Below are positions 10,498 through 18,859 of a stretch of DNA of 64,000 bases, piece after piece. The position numbers and the translations under genes were made by a program. Each line of letters opens with the position of its first letter. Position 1 is the stretch's first letter. The stretch is from Olivibacter sp. SDN3. GTDB lineage: Bacteria; Bacteroidota; Bacteroidia; Sphingobacteriales; Sphingobacteriaceae. The stretch lies in contig NZ_CP060497.1 in the NCBI RefSeq assembly GCF_014334135.1, positions 3,100,001 through 3,164,000 of the forward strand, written 5' to 3'. Below the pieces are notes generated by a model that saw only the letters and a program-made list of their open reading frames with translations, made no database searches and was not told where the DNA came from.

Positions 10498-11841
10498 ATG
10501 AAAGATAAAGAAAATAGGGAACTGATAACGCGCATGGCAGAGGCCTTGCGGGAACACTCAGCACCTTATCGGGAAGGGGCATGGGAGCGCTTTGCAAAAA
10601 AAGGCAAAGGGGCTAATAGGTTGATGCCTCTTTGGTATTTAAGTGGTGCAGCTGCTATTTTATTGTTGGGAGTTACGTTCTTCTTGTATAATAAGAGCGG
10701 GGTTGATGAGGTGTTAAGGGAACTACCTCATCAAGTTGTATCAAAAACTCCTTTGGAAGAAAATACCCAGACCGATGAAGAAAAACCTGATTACGACACG
10801 CAAAATCTTGCTGTAAGCGAAAGCAATAAAAATAAAATAGTAAAGTCGAGTCGGGAGGAGGAAAGAGCAACTTTAAAGACTAAAGCAAATCCTTTGGGAG
10901 AAGTATCGTTAATTTCTGTAATTAATGAAAATGATGTTATAGAAAAGCGTGAAAACCATATTGGAGACCAGTCGTTATTCGCACTGCAAGTGCCCAATGT
11001 TCGAGAGAGGCAAGCAAGCAGTATCTCTGAGACTACTGGGAAAGTGCAGGAGAAGCCGAATGCAAATGATATGGTTGAAAATGAAGACCCATTAATTAAA
11101 ATGTTGAGTGAAGGAGAAGCCTACAGTAGACCAGAACTAAAAATGGTCAATGAAGAGGAATCGTCTGTATTGGCGAAGCGTTGGGGTGTAGGCGTTGTCT
11201 TTGCCCCATCATTGACTGAAGAGCGTGTTAATATGGGAGGAGGGGTAACCGTGGCATATCGTCTTTCCAATAAAATTTCTATTGGCTCAGGTGTTTCTAT
11301 TGTAGATTTAGGTTTTCAGCAGGGGGGCTCTCAGACATTGCCACCAGCATCGTCGCCGTCGGCAGTATCTTCGGATAATTCACAGGTTTTTTTTACCGCA
11401 AGAAATGCGGAGACACGTGAACTTACATCAATTAATACAAATGTTTTGGCGTTAGACGTACCGATTGATTTAAAATATCATATTAATAATCGGTTTTATG
11501 CCAGCGCAGGGGTGTCCCTTTTCGCCATCCTGAATGAGAACCGTGTGAATAACTATAATGTAACCCGGGTTGCAACAAACCGAACAATGGAGAACATGGA
11601 AAGTTTGGCGGTGGCTCAACCAGAATTTGAAGTGATGAGCATCAGTGAACAATCAACCGAAACACCTTTACAGGGTAATAGTTATTCTGGATTCCTTAAT
11701 TTTTCTGTTGGTCATCAGCTGCCTCTTTCTAAGAAGGTTGGATTATCCGTTGAACCATTTTATAAACTACCTGTGGGAACGCTGTCTCGTCAGAACATTA
11801 ATTTCAGATACGGTGGTTTACGGGTTATTACTAGTTTTTAG
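10498..11841 (+). CDS. Membrane-anchored protein with C-terminal outer-membrane beta-barrel domain; possible anti-sigma partner
   Basis: A 447-residue protein with an unusual layout. The N-terminus has no signal peptide but 42 polar residues (cytoplasmic side), then one hydrophobic helix (about 43-65, LWYLSGAAAILLLGVTFFLY). A long charged linker (about 66-225) follows, then a domain rich in alternating beta strands from about residue 228 to the end (RWGVGVVFAPSLTEERVNMG onward), resembling the outer-membrane beta-barrel family of Bacteroidota. The position directly behind an ECF sigma gene and the short cytoplasmic segment suggest sigma-factor binding; this is inference, since no zinc-finger anti-sigma motif is visible. 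Confidence 0.75.
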   Translation: MKDKENRELITRMAEALREHSAPYREGAWERFAKKGKGANRLMPLWYLSGAAAILLLGVTFFLYNKSGVDEVLRELPHQVVSKTPLEENTQTDEEKPDYDTQNLAVSESNKNKIVKSSREEERATLKTKANPLGEVSLISVINENDVIEKRENHIGDQSLFALQVPNVRERQASSISETTGKVQEKPNANDMVENEDPLIKMLSEGEAYSRPELKMVNEEESSVLAKRWGVGVVFAPSLTEERVNMGGGVTVAYRLSNKISIGSGVSIVDLGFQQGGSQTLPPASSPSAVSSDNSQVFFTARNAETRELTSINTNVLALDVPIDLKYHINNRFYASAGVSLFAILNENRVNNYNVTRVATNRTMENMESLAVAQPEFEVMSISEQSTETPLQGNSYSGFLNFSVGHQLPLSKKVGLSVEPFYKLPVGTLSRQNINFRYGGLRVITSF

Positions 11842-11895
11842 AAGCTTGTCTAAAGGAACGTCAATGATCATATGAAAGCATAGAGGGAGTTTGGT

Positions 11896-12234
11896 ATGAA
11901 AGTTTACTATATTATCCCATCCAGAAGTAAAATACAGGCTATGGCACTTTGGCCGGTTGTCCTCGCTAATAAATCAATAAAAAATAAACAACTATCCGAT
12001 CGGATTCTTTTGCATGAAAAAATACATCATAGGCAGCAGATTGAAATGTTGGTATTACCTTTTTATATATGGTATGTAATGGAATGGTTGTTTAAATGGG
12101 CAATCTATAAAAAAAGACATCAAGCATATAAAGCCCTGTCATTTGAACGTGAAGCTTATTCAAATGATAGTCAGCCAAACTATTTAGAAACTCGTAAAAC
12201 CTGGAATTTTATTAGATTTTTATGTAAAAAATAA
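11896..12234 (+). CDS. Small membrane-associated HExxH protein (putative minimal zincin)
   Basis: A 112-residue protein with HEKIH at residues 40-44, the zinc-binding motif of metallopeptidases, and a possible third ligand in FEREAYSND (E84 or E86) about 40 residues later, as in gluzincins. A hydrophobic stretch at about 52-70 (VLPFYIWYVMEWLFKWAIY) lies between them. It is far shorter than M48 or M56 peptidases. It starts 54 bp after the barrel protein on the same strand, so it may belong to the sigma-factor unit and act in membrane proteolysis. Activity is inferred from the motif only; it could be a degenerate, non-catalytic relative. Confidence 0.6.
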   Translation: MKVYYIIPSRSKIQAMALWPVVLANKSIKNKQLSDRILLHEKIHHRQQIEMLVLPFYIWYVMEWLFKWAIYKKRHQAYKALSFEREAYSNDSQPNYLETRKTWNFIRFLCKK

Positions 12235-12264
12235 TGAAGGGTTTTTAGTTAGCACCCTCCATTA
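12232..12264 (-). terminator. Terminator between convergent genes
   Basis: TAATGAAGGGT (12232-12242) pairs with ACCCTCCATTA (12254-12264) with one mismatch. On the minus strand a run of T follows (ATTATTTTTTAC), so it terminates the OmpA-family gene. It may also serve the plus-strand gene ending at 12234, which overlaps the left arm. Confidence 0.7.
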
Positions 12265-12281
12265 TTTAATGTTGTTATATA

Positions 12282-13580
12282 TTAATATAAAGTAAATTCC
12301 ACCCGACGATTTGCTTGTCGGCCTTCTGCAGTTGAATTTGTTGCTATTGGTTGTGTTGGTCCATAGCCTGTTGCCTCTATGCGGGAAGGATTAGCTCCTT
12401 TACTTACCAGATAGGCTTTCACCGCTTCGGCACGTTCTTTTGATAAGCGCATATTGAGTTGCATAGAGCCCGTATTGTCTGTATGCCCGGCTAGTTTAAG
12501 ACTAAAATTCTTCTCTATTAATAAATTAGCTACTTTGTCCAGGCTAGGATAAGAACTTGGGCGAATGGTCGCTTTACTCAAATCAAATTCTAAGTTCTTA
12601 ATCGCTTCATCAACCACACGTCTATCTTCTTCTGTTACGGTGATTTGTTGCACGACCTGCTTCGCTTCAGGTAACGGACAGCCTGACCCATCGACTTTTG
12701 TATTTGCAGGCGTTCCGGGACATTTATCAAATTTATTGGCCACACCATCGGCATCGTCGTCGGCTAAATCAGTTGCCAGTTGTGCTTTCAATGCCTCATG
12801 CTCTTCCCTTTCGATTTGCAGTGCAGCAGCTAACTCATCGTAATTCGCCTGATACTCCTTTTGCATATCTGCAACGGGGTTACGATTAGCTAAAAAAGGC
12901 TTATTGCCATTCCCTAAAGCAAATTCGATTCCTATTCTTGTATATGAAAACATGTCTCGGCGTCTCCTGGTAACACCATCTAGTTCTCCTGTATTTACAA
13001 GGTTTAATTGATAACCTAGGTCTAAATTAATATCGGGTGTTACCCCAAATTTCAGCCCAAGGCCAGCGGGTATAAAGGCGGTGGTTGTCGACTCCAATTC
13101 ACTGACAACTCCGTTTATTTCCGTTGTTGGTTGGTATCCCATAATACCCCCACCAATTGTGAAGTAAGGTTTGATGATTCCTTCTCTATGTCGCCAATTG
13201 ATATTCGCTAATGTAATATTGGCACTCAGTGAAGCAGACCAAGGTAAAGATGTAGAAAAATTATTGTCGTTTGTTTTCATACCGCCACTTAGTTTTCCCC
13301 CAAAATATTCAGCTTGGACACCTAAGCTCGGAAGAATTTGATTTCTCACGTAAAAATTATATCCCAGCTGGTGTTCCACGGCCTTGAAATCCCGGAGAAA
13401 GCCCATTCCATTCCATTGGTTGACTACCCCTAACCCAACTCCAATTGACCAGGTACGGTACTCGGTTGTAGGCGCAAACGGTTTCACCTCATTGATTTCT
13501 GTAGATTGTGCCATGACCGACGATGTTGTTATTAATGTCAGGATGGCAGTATAACCAGCTTTTTTTAGTTTAAAGTTCAT
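12282..13580 (-). CDS. OmpA-family outer-membrane protein
   Basis: A 432-residue envelope protein. A signal peptide (about residues 1-25, ending VMAQ) is followed by an N-terminal beta-barrel domain (about 40-235), a short coiled-coil-like stretch (YQANYDELAAALQIEREEHE), one calcium-binding thrombospondin type-3 repeat (DDDADGVANKFDKCPGTP) and a C-terminal OmpA peptidoglycan-binding domain (about 310-432, with FDLSKATIRP and GHTDNTGSMQLNMRLSKERA). It should tether the outer membrane to the cell wall. It is transcribed alone, convergent with the HExxH gene. Confidence 0.95.
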   Translation of the reverse strand: MNFKLKKAGYTAILTLITTSSVMAQSTEINEVKPFAPTTEYRTWSIGVGLGVVNQWNGMGFLRDFKAVEHQLGYNFYVRNQILPSLGVQAEYFGGKLSGGMKTNDNNFSTSLPWSASLSANITLANINWRHREGIIKPYFTIGGGIMGYQPTTEINGVVSELESTTTAFIPAGLGLKFGVTPDINLDLGYQLNLVNTGELDGVTRRRRDMFSYTRIGIEFALGNGNKPFLANRNPVADMQKEYQANYDELAAALQIEREEHEALKAQLATDLADDDADGVANKFDKCPGTPANTKVDGSGCPLPEAKQVVQQITVTEEDRRVVDEAIKNLEFDLSKATIRPSSYPSLDKVANLLIEKNFSLKLAGHTDNTGSMQLNMRLSKERAEAVKAYLVSKGANPSRIEATGYGPTQPIATNSTAEGRQANRRVEFTLY

Positions 13581-13728
13581 TTTTGTGGAATTAAATTTTG
13601 ATTCAAGTTTAAAGTGCGTTATGAAATTTTGTTTTTTTAGACAAAGAATACGCCAATGATTTTGCTTTTATTATTAACCTGTTGTTTTATAGCTGGTTAA
13701 AATATTTTTAGTGTATGGTGGTGAACTT

Positions 13729-13767
13729 AAAAAAGGACATTTTTGCTAGCAACAATGTCCTTTTTTT
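13729..13767 (-). terminator. Bidirectional hairpin terminator downstream of the DUF4293 gene
   Basis: AAAAGGACAT (13731-13740) pairs perfectly with ATGTCCTTTT (13755-13764), flanked by A residues on the left and T residues on the right, so it can work on either strand. It sits 26 bp beyond the stop of the minus-strand gene ending at 13793. Confidence 0.85.
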
Positions 13768-13792
13768 ATGAGAAGCCGATCGATAAGGAAGT

Positions 13793-14272
13793 TTAACGAA
13801 GTCGTTCAGCAGATTTAATAAGTTTATTATCTTTTCTGATACCCTTAATAGCTAACAAAAGAAAGATAATATAGAGTGGCACCAAAAGTGCCCCAATCCC
13901 TATGTTGCTTAGGGTTATTGCTCTACCAACTGCGTGGACTGCGTTACTGGCAGTAATAAACAGCCAGAAGGAGAATAGTATGGTTAGTATGATGGTAAAC
14001 ATAATTAAATTCACCTGCTTTTTTCTGTTTTTATAGTTGAAGATGGTTACCAATGGTAAGATCCCCAATACAATTGTTGCAATTGTTTGTAGTATAAAAG
14101 AGAAAGAGGTGTTGAGCTGATTTTGGCCTCCGGTACTGTCTAACACCCCATTTATCTTCAACGCCATAGCAATGCCATTAACGTCAAAAAACTGAACGTA
14201 AGGGAATAAGAAAAGACTTAGGATAGTAATACTGGCAATAAACAGCCAAATAGTTTGTATACGCTGTATCAT
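13793..14272 (-). CDS. DUF4293 family membrane protein
   Basis: A 159-residue integral membrane protein of the Bacteroidota-specific DUF4293 family. Four hydrophobic helices are visible: about residues 7-27, 60-80, 87-108 and 124-144. It opens with MIQRIQTIWLFIASI, a hallmark of the family, and ends in a basic cytoplasmic tail. The function is unknown. It is divergent from truA, with about 120 bp between the two genes. Confidence 0.85.
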   Translation of the reverse strand: MIQRIQTIWLFIASITILSLFLFPYVQFFDVNGIAMALKINGVLDSTGGQNQLNTSFSFILQTIATIVLGILPLVTIFNYKNRKKQVNLIMFTIILTILFSFWLFITASNAVHAVGRAITLSNIGIGALLVPLYIIFLLLAIKGIRKDNKLIKSAERLR

Positions 14273-14363
14273 CGGATTTTTAATTGTTTATTGCAAAGAT
14301 AGGATATCAGACATAAGACACAAATACTTAGATTTAATAATGGTTATCGTTAGTTTGAAGTAA

Positions 14364-14394
14364 TTGCACATGAAATCGATTTTATCTAAGTTTG
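14364..14394 (+). promoter_or_regulatory. truA promoter (TTG, 20 nt, TAAGTTTG)
   Basis: TTG at 14364-14366, a 20-nt spacer ending TTTATC, and TAAGTTTG at 14387-14394. The GTG start of truA lies only 6 nt beyond, so transcription should begin at or next to the start codon. The 31-bp element is nearly the same as the cca and valS promoters. Confidence 0.75.
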
Positions 14395-14400
14395 CAAATA

Positions 14401-15168
14401 GTGAACTTACAATCGAAAAGATACTTTATTGAATTAGCTTTCAACGGTGAAGCTTACCATGGGTGGCAGATTCAACATAACGCCAATACTGTTCAGGAAA
14501 TGCTCAACATCGCGTTGAGTAAGTTATTAAGGGGGGCTGTTGAAACGGTTGGCTGTGGGAGGACCGATACCGGCGTACATGCCAAGCAGTTGTATGCTCA
14601 TTTTGACGATAACCACGGAATGATTGCCGATAACGAAGACCGTATATTGACAGGAATGAACGCATTGTTACCGCGCGACATCGCAGTGAAGCGACTATTT
14701 GCAGTGGATCAAAGTGCACATGCCCGATTTGATGCGGTAAAGCGTTCATATGAATACCATGTACATTTTAATAAAGACCCATTTTTATATGGTCGGTCTT
14801 GGCAGATAAGAGATAAACCTAATGTGGAGGCCATGAATGAAGCAGCACAGCTTATGATGGCGTACAAGGACTTTAGTTGTTTCAGTAAATCACATACACA
14901 GGTATTCACCAACAACTGCGTAATCACGCATGCGGCGTGGCAGTGGTTAAATACCGATCAGCTGGTTTTTTACATATCTGCTGATCGGTTTTTGCGTAAT
15001 ATGGTACGGGCGATTGTAGGAACGCTAATGGAAATAGGGTCTGGTAAACAACCTGTAGGTTATATACGTAACGTTATTGAAAGTAAAAATAGAAGTAAGG
15101 CAGGTGTTTCTGTACCTGCATGTGGCCTTTATCTGACGGAAGTATTGTATCCATGGGATTTGACATAG
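14401..15168 (+). CDS. truA: tRNA pseudouridine synthase A
   Basis: Makes pseudouridine at positions 38-40 of the tRNA anticodon arm. About 255 residues, with the catalytic aspartate in GCGRTDTGVHA (residue 56 from this start) and the family blocks YHGWQIQHNANTVQ, RFDAVKRSYEYHV and FLRNMVRAIVGTLMEIG. I chose GTG at 14401 because a TTG at 14392 lies inside the promoter element; that makes the mRNA essentially leaderless. Downstream, an ABC exporter gene follows after about 60 bp on the same strand. Confidence 0.95.
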   Translation: MNLQSKRYFIELAFNGEAYHGWQIQHNANTVQEMLNIALSKLLRGAVETVGCGRTDTGVHAKQLYAHFDDNHGMIADNEDRILTGMNALLPRDIAVKRLFAVDQSAHARFDAVKRSYEYHVHFNKDPFLYGRSWQIRDKPNVEAMNEAAQLMMAYKDFSCFSKSHTQVFTNNCVITHAAWQWLNTDQLVFYISADRFLRNMVRAIVGTLMEIGSGKQPVGYIRNVIESKNRSKAGVSVPACGLYLTEVLYPWDLT

Positions 15169-15229
15169 ATAAGAGACGGCGTACCATAAAAGAGGTACGG
15201 CAATAGGAGAAGCTGATAGCTTGAGCATT

Positions 15230-16993
15230 ATGAGTGAAACGAAAGTAACGGGTAAGACCTACGATCTGCAATTGTTACGTAGATTAGGAAGCTACTTAAG
15301 GCCTTATAAGGGCTATTTTTTTTGGTCTGTACTGTTGACGATAGTTATAGCAGCTATTTCACCGCTGATGCCGATGTTAGTGGAGTACACTTTAGATCAT
15401 TATATTCTCAAAAACGATTTTGATGGACTGACATTAATGGCAGCATTGATGTTGGGAATATTGTTTTTTCAAACTGTTGTTAGGTATTATCACACCTTAT
15501 TAACAAATACTTTAGGTCAGTCCGTTATAAGGGATCTAAGGGTGGCTACCTTTAATCATATTACCAGTTTGCGCCTAAAATATTTCGATAAGACGCCTAT
15601 TGGAAGGTTGATAACAAGAACTGTCTCAGATTTAGAAACCATTGCCGATATTTTTTCTGAAGGATTGATTCAGATTATCGGTGATATCTTGCAGCTTGTA
15701 GTTATTATTTCCGTAATGTTTTACACCGATTGGCAGTTGACCCTCATCGTGTTGGTGCCTATGCCTTTCATGATTATTGCCACTTATTTCTTTAAGGAGG
15801 CAATGAAATCAGCTTTTCAGGATGTTCGATATTGGGTGTCAAACCTAAATACATTTCTTCAAGAGCATATCTCTGGGGTTAGCCTTATCCAATATTTCGC
15901 TCGGGAAAAACAGGAAATGAATAAATTCAAGGCGATTAACGCACAGCATCGAAATGCACACATACGTTCTAATTGGTATTTTTCTATTTTCTTTCCACTT
16001 ATAGAGATCATTATGGCGATTGCGTTAGGGCTGTTGGTATGGTATGGCTCGAAATCTATTTTAGCAGAGCGTATCTCTCCGGGGGTAGTGGTCGCTTTCA
16101 TCATGTATATTAATATGATATTCAGGCCTATTAGAGAACTCGTGGACAAATTTAACACGTTGCAGATGGGGATGGTAGGTGCCGAACGTATATTTAGTGT
16201 ACTAGATACTGATGAACAGACACCAAATAACGGTAAGTATCGGCCAGAAAAAATAAAAGGTGAAATTATATTCGATCGGGTATGGTTTGCCTATGATGAA
16301 GAGAAATGGGTATTAAAAGATGTAAGCTTTACCGTAAAGCCTGGGGAAACATTGGCGTTGGTTGGAGCAACGGGTGCGGGAAAATCGTCTACTATAAATA
16401 TCTTAAGTAGGTTTTATGAAATCAACCGAGGGACGATTCAGTTAGATGGTGTTGATATTCGTGAATATGATATTAATTATTTAAGACAGACAATAGCCAC
16501 AGTATTGCAGGATGTATTCCTTTTTTCCAATTCTATAATGAGTAATATCACGTTGGACGATTCAGCGATTACACGTGAAGAAGTTATTAAAGCTGCGAAA
16601 AAAGTTGGGGCTGATACGTTTATAGCGCATCTACCTGGAGGGTATGATTACGAAGTGAAAGAGCGGGGAGCTACTTTGTCTGCCGGGCAGGCACAACTTA
16701 TTTCGTTTATCCGTGCCTTGGTACACGATCCGAGGATCTTGGTATTGGATGAAGCTACCTCTTCTGTTGACACAGAAACCGAGTTATTAATCCAGCAGGC
16801 GATCGATACATTGATGACTGATAGAACTTCTATTGTTATAGCACATCGTCTATCCACCATCCAGAAGGCGGATAAAATTATAGTGCTAGATCAGGGCGAA
16901 ATCAAAGAGATCGGCAATCATCAGGAATTGTTGCATTTAAATGGCTATTATAAACGTTTATATGATTTGCAATTCCATTCTACCGGAATTTGA
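15230..16993 (+). CDS. ABC exporter, fused membrane and ATPase domains (MsbA/MdlB-like)
   Basis: A 587-residue half-transporter. Six transmembrane helices (about residues 25-310) precede an ATPase domain (about 345-580) with Walker A GATGAGKSS, a signature LSAGQ in place of LSGGQ, Walker B ILVLDEATSSVD and the switch HRLSTIQKADKI. It should act as a dimer in the inner membrane and export lipid-like or drug-like substrates; the sequence does not define which. The ATG at 15230 is preferred over a TTG three codons earlier. It may be co-transcribed with truA. Confidence 0.92.
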   Translation: MSETKVTGKTYDLQLLRRLGSYLRPYKGYFFWSVLLTIVIAAISPLMPMLVEYTLDHYILKNDFDGLTLMAALMLGILFFQTVVRYYHTLLTNTLGQSVIRDLRVATFNHITSLRLKYFDKTPIGRLITRTVSDLETIADIFSEGLIQIIGDILQLVVIISVMFYTDWQLTLIVLVPMPFMIIATYFFKEAMKSAFQDVRYWVSNLNTFLQEHISGVSLIQYFAREKQEMNKFKAINAQHRNAHIRSNWYFSIFFPLIEIIMAIALGLLVWYGSKSILAERISPGVVVAFIMYINMIFRPIRELVDKFNTLQMGMVGAERIFSVLDTDEQTPNNGKYRPEKIKGEIIFDRVWFAYDEEKWVLKDVSFTVKPGETLALVGATGAGKSSTINILSRFYEINRGTIQLDGVDIREYDINYLRQTIATVLQDVFLFSNSIMSNITLDDSAITREEVIKAAKKVGADTFIAHLPGGYDYEVKERGATLSAGQAQLISFIRALVHDPRILVLDEATSSVDTETELLIQQAIDTLMTDRTSIVIAHRLSTIQKADKIIVLDQGEIKEIGNHQELLHLNGYYKRLYDLQFHSTGI

Positions 16994-17058
16994 TGAGCTA
17001 TCCTTATTCAGATGATAGCTATTTTAAATCTCTTTCCCTTGTTTTCAAATGATTTTAG

Positions 17059-17066
17059 TAAGTTTG
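17059..17066 (+). promoter_or_regulatory. -7 promoter element of sucD
   Basis: TAAGTTTG followed by C, with a TTG 17 nt upstream (17039-17041), 19 bp before the sucD ATG. It indicates a dedicated promoter, separate from the ABC exporter gene. Confidence 0.7.
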
Positions 17067-17085
17067 CGCTACAAAAAATAGACCA

Positions 17086-17967
17086 ATGAGTGTACTTGTA
17101 AATAAAGATTCAAAAGTTATTGTTCAGGGCTTTACTGGAAATGAGGGCTCTTTCCATGCTTCGCAGATGATAGAGTATGGCACAAATGTAGTAGGTGGTG
17201 TTACTCCGGGTAAGGGAGGGCAGTCTCATCTGGATCGGCCGGTTTTCAATACCGTTCAGGACGCTGTAGATGCCACAGGCGCTAATGTATCCATTATTTT
17301 TGTGCCCCCTGCTTTTGCAGCAGATGCTATAATGGAAGCAGCGAGTGCTGGAGTTGAAGTTATTGTTTGTATTACAGAAGGTATTCCTACCAAAGATATG
17401 ATCTTGGTAAAGGACTATTTGAAAGATAAAAAATCTAGATTAATTGGACCTAATTGCCCTGGCATCATTACTGCGGATGAGGCTAAAATCGGTATCATGC
17501 CCGGCTTCATTTTTAAAAAGGGTAATGTAGGCGTTGTTTCGAAGTCAGGAACATTAACTTACGAAGCAGTTGACCAAACAGTTAAGGCTGGTCTAGGTAT
17601 AACAACGGCGATTGGTATTGGTGGCGATCCTATTATCGGTACAACTACAAAAGAAGCTGTTGAGTTATTAATGAATGATCCCGAAACTGAAGGCATCATT
17701 ATGATTGGCGAGATTGGGGGAGGTATGGAAGCAGAAGCCGCTCGTTGGATCAAAGAGCATGGAACAAAGCCTGTAGTAGGGTTTATTGCTGGACAGACGG
17801 CGCCTCCAGGTCGTAGAATGGGACATGCCGGTGCTATTGTTGGGGGAGCAGACGATACAGCCGCAGCAAAAATGAAAATTATGCGAGAATGTGGAATTCG
17901 TGTAGTAGAATCACCTGCGGAGATAGGTGCAGCCATAGCAGAAGAGCTTGCAAATGTAAAAGCTTAG
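17086..17967 (+). CDS. sucD: Succinate--CoA ligase (ADP-forming), alpha subunit
   Basis: The alpha subunit of succinyl-CoA synthetase of the citric acid cycle; it binds CoA and carries the phosphohistidine. 293 residues. The CoA-binding start ([20 protein letters not shown]), GPNCPGII and the active-site histidine in [12 protein letters not shown] are all present. It stands alone here with its own promoter and terminator; the beta subunit gene (sucC) is not in the window, so the two are unlinked, unlike sucCD of E. coli. Confidence 0.97.
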   Translation: MSVLVNKDSKVIVQGFTGNEGSFHASQMIEYGTNVVGGVTPGKGGQSHLDRPVFNTVQDAVDATGANVSIIFVPPAFAADAIMEAASAGVEVIVCITEGIPTKDMILVKDYLKDKKSRLIGPNCPGIITADEAKIGIMPGFIFKKGNVGVVSKSGTLTYEAVDQTVKAGLGITTAIGIGGDPIIGTTTKEAVELLMNDPETEGIIMIGEIGGGMEAEAARWIKEHGTKPVVGFIAGQTAPPGRRMGHAGAIVGGADDTAAAKMKIMRECGIRVVESPAEIGAAIAEELANVKA

Positions 17968-18030
17968 TCACCTTTATGACGATCCAGTGCCGGCGGTTAA
18001 ATTACCGTTGGTTGACATATAAAAGAAAAA

Positions 18031-18056
18031 GCCCGTAAGAATTTGCGGGCTTTTTT
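18031..18056 (+). terminator. Terminator of sucD
   Basis: GCCCGTAA (18031-18038) pairs with TTGCGGGC (18043-18050), a 4-nt loop, followed by six T residues. Confidence 0.92.
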
Positions 18057-18084
18057 CGTATATTGCTTCGAGGAGAATTAAACC

Positions 18085-18618
18085 ATGGGTTTATACAATA
18101 AATGGGGGATATTGTTAGTTTGTTTGAACATTACGCTTCATTCATGTGCGCAGACATCCAAAGATAAGACCGCAATATCCACTTCATCAAAACATCATCA
18201 GATTATGAATACGCAGGATAAAATAGACACTACGGTAAAGAGTGAAGGAAATTACAATAAGCTAACTGCCGACGAGGCTTGGGTAATAGAAAGAAAAGGT
18301 ACTGAACGGCCCTTTACTGGGGATTTATTGGATAACAAAGCCAAAGGAGTGTACCTATGTAAAAAATGTAATGCTCCTTTATACCGCTCGGACGACAAAT
18401 TTGAATCGCACTGTGGTTGGCCAAGTTTTGATGACGAGATTAAAGATGCCGTTCGGCGTATTCAGGATCCTGATGGTATGCGCACAGAAATTGTGTGTGC
18501 CAATTGTGGAGGGCATTTAGGGCATGTTTTTATCGGTGAAGGATTTACTTCAAAAGATACGAGACATTGCGTTAATTCTGTTTCTATGAAGTTTGTGCCC
18601 TTGGAACAAGACGAGTAA
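18085..18618 (+). CDS. msrB: Peptide-methionine (R)-S-oxide reductase, lipoprotein form
   Basis: Reduces methionine-R-sulfoxide in proteins. 177 residues. The N-terminus (WGILLVCLNITLHSCAQTSK) reads as a lipoprotein signal with the lipid-modified cysteine near residue 22, so this form should work in the periplasm. The MsrB domain (about 50-175) has two CxxC zinc sites (CKKCNAPLY and CANCGGHLGH), HCGWPSFDD and the catalytic cysteine in RHCVNSVSM. A cysteine, not selenocysteine, is used. It has no close operon partner. Confidence 0.93.
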   Translation: MGLYNKWGILLVCLNITLHSCAQTSKDKTAISTSSKHHQIMNTQDKIDTTVKSEGNYNKLTADEAWVIERKGTERPFTGDLLDNKAKGVYLCKKCNAPLYRSDDKFESHCGWPSFDDEIKDAVRRIQDPDGMRTEIVCANCGGHLGHVFIGEGFTSKDTRHCVNSVSMKFVPLEQDE

Positions 18619-18859
18619 AGCGGACTCAACATCATAATCAACGGGGAGACAATTGGCTTGGCATTGTTAAGCTTAGCTTGATATGCTGTATGTTATGTAG
18701 GTACTCGCATTTTACAGTGACTTATTAACAAAATTGGAGAGCATGGTATAATAACCGGTTAGGACAAAAACAAGTTGTAATAAAACGTTTTAGTTTCTGT
18801 GTTATGAAAATATTCTTTTAAATTTAGCGTTTTTAAGAACCGATCTAATAATTTAATAG

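Noticed and set aside
18085-18618. Selenoprotein form of MsrB
   Set aside because: The catalytic position is an ordinary cysteine codon (RHCVN) and no in-frame TGA is present.
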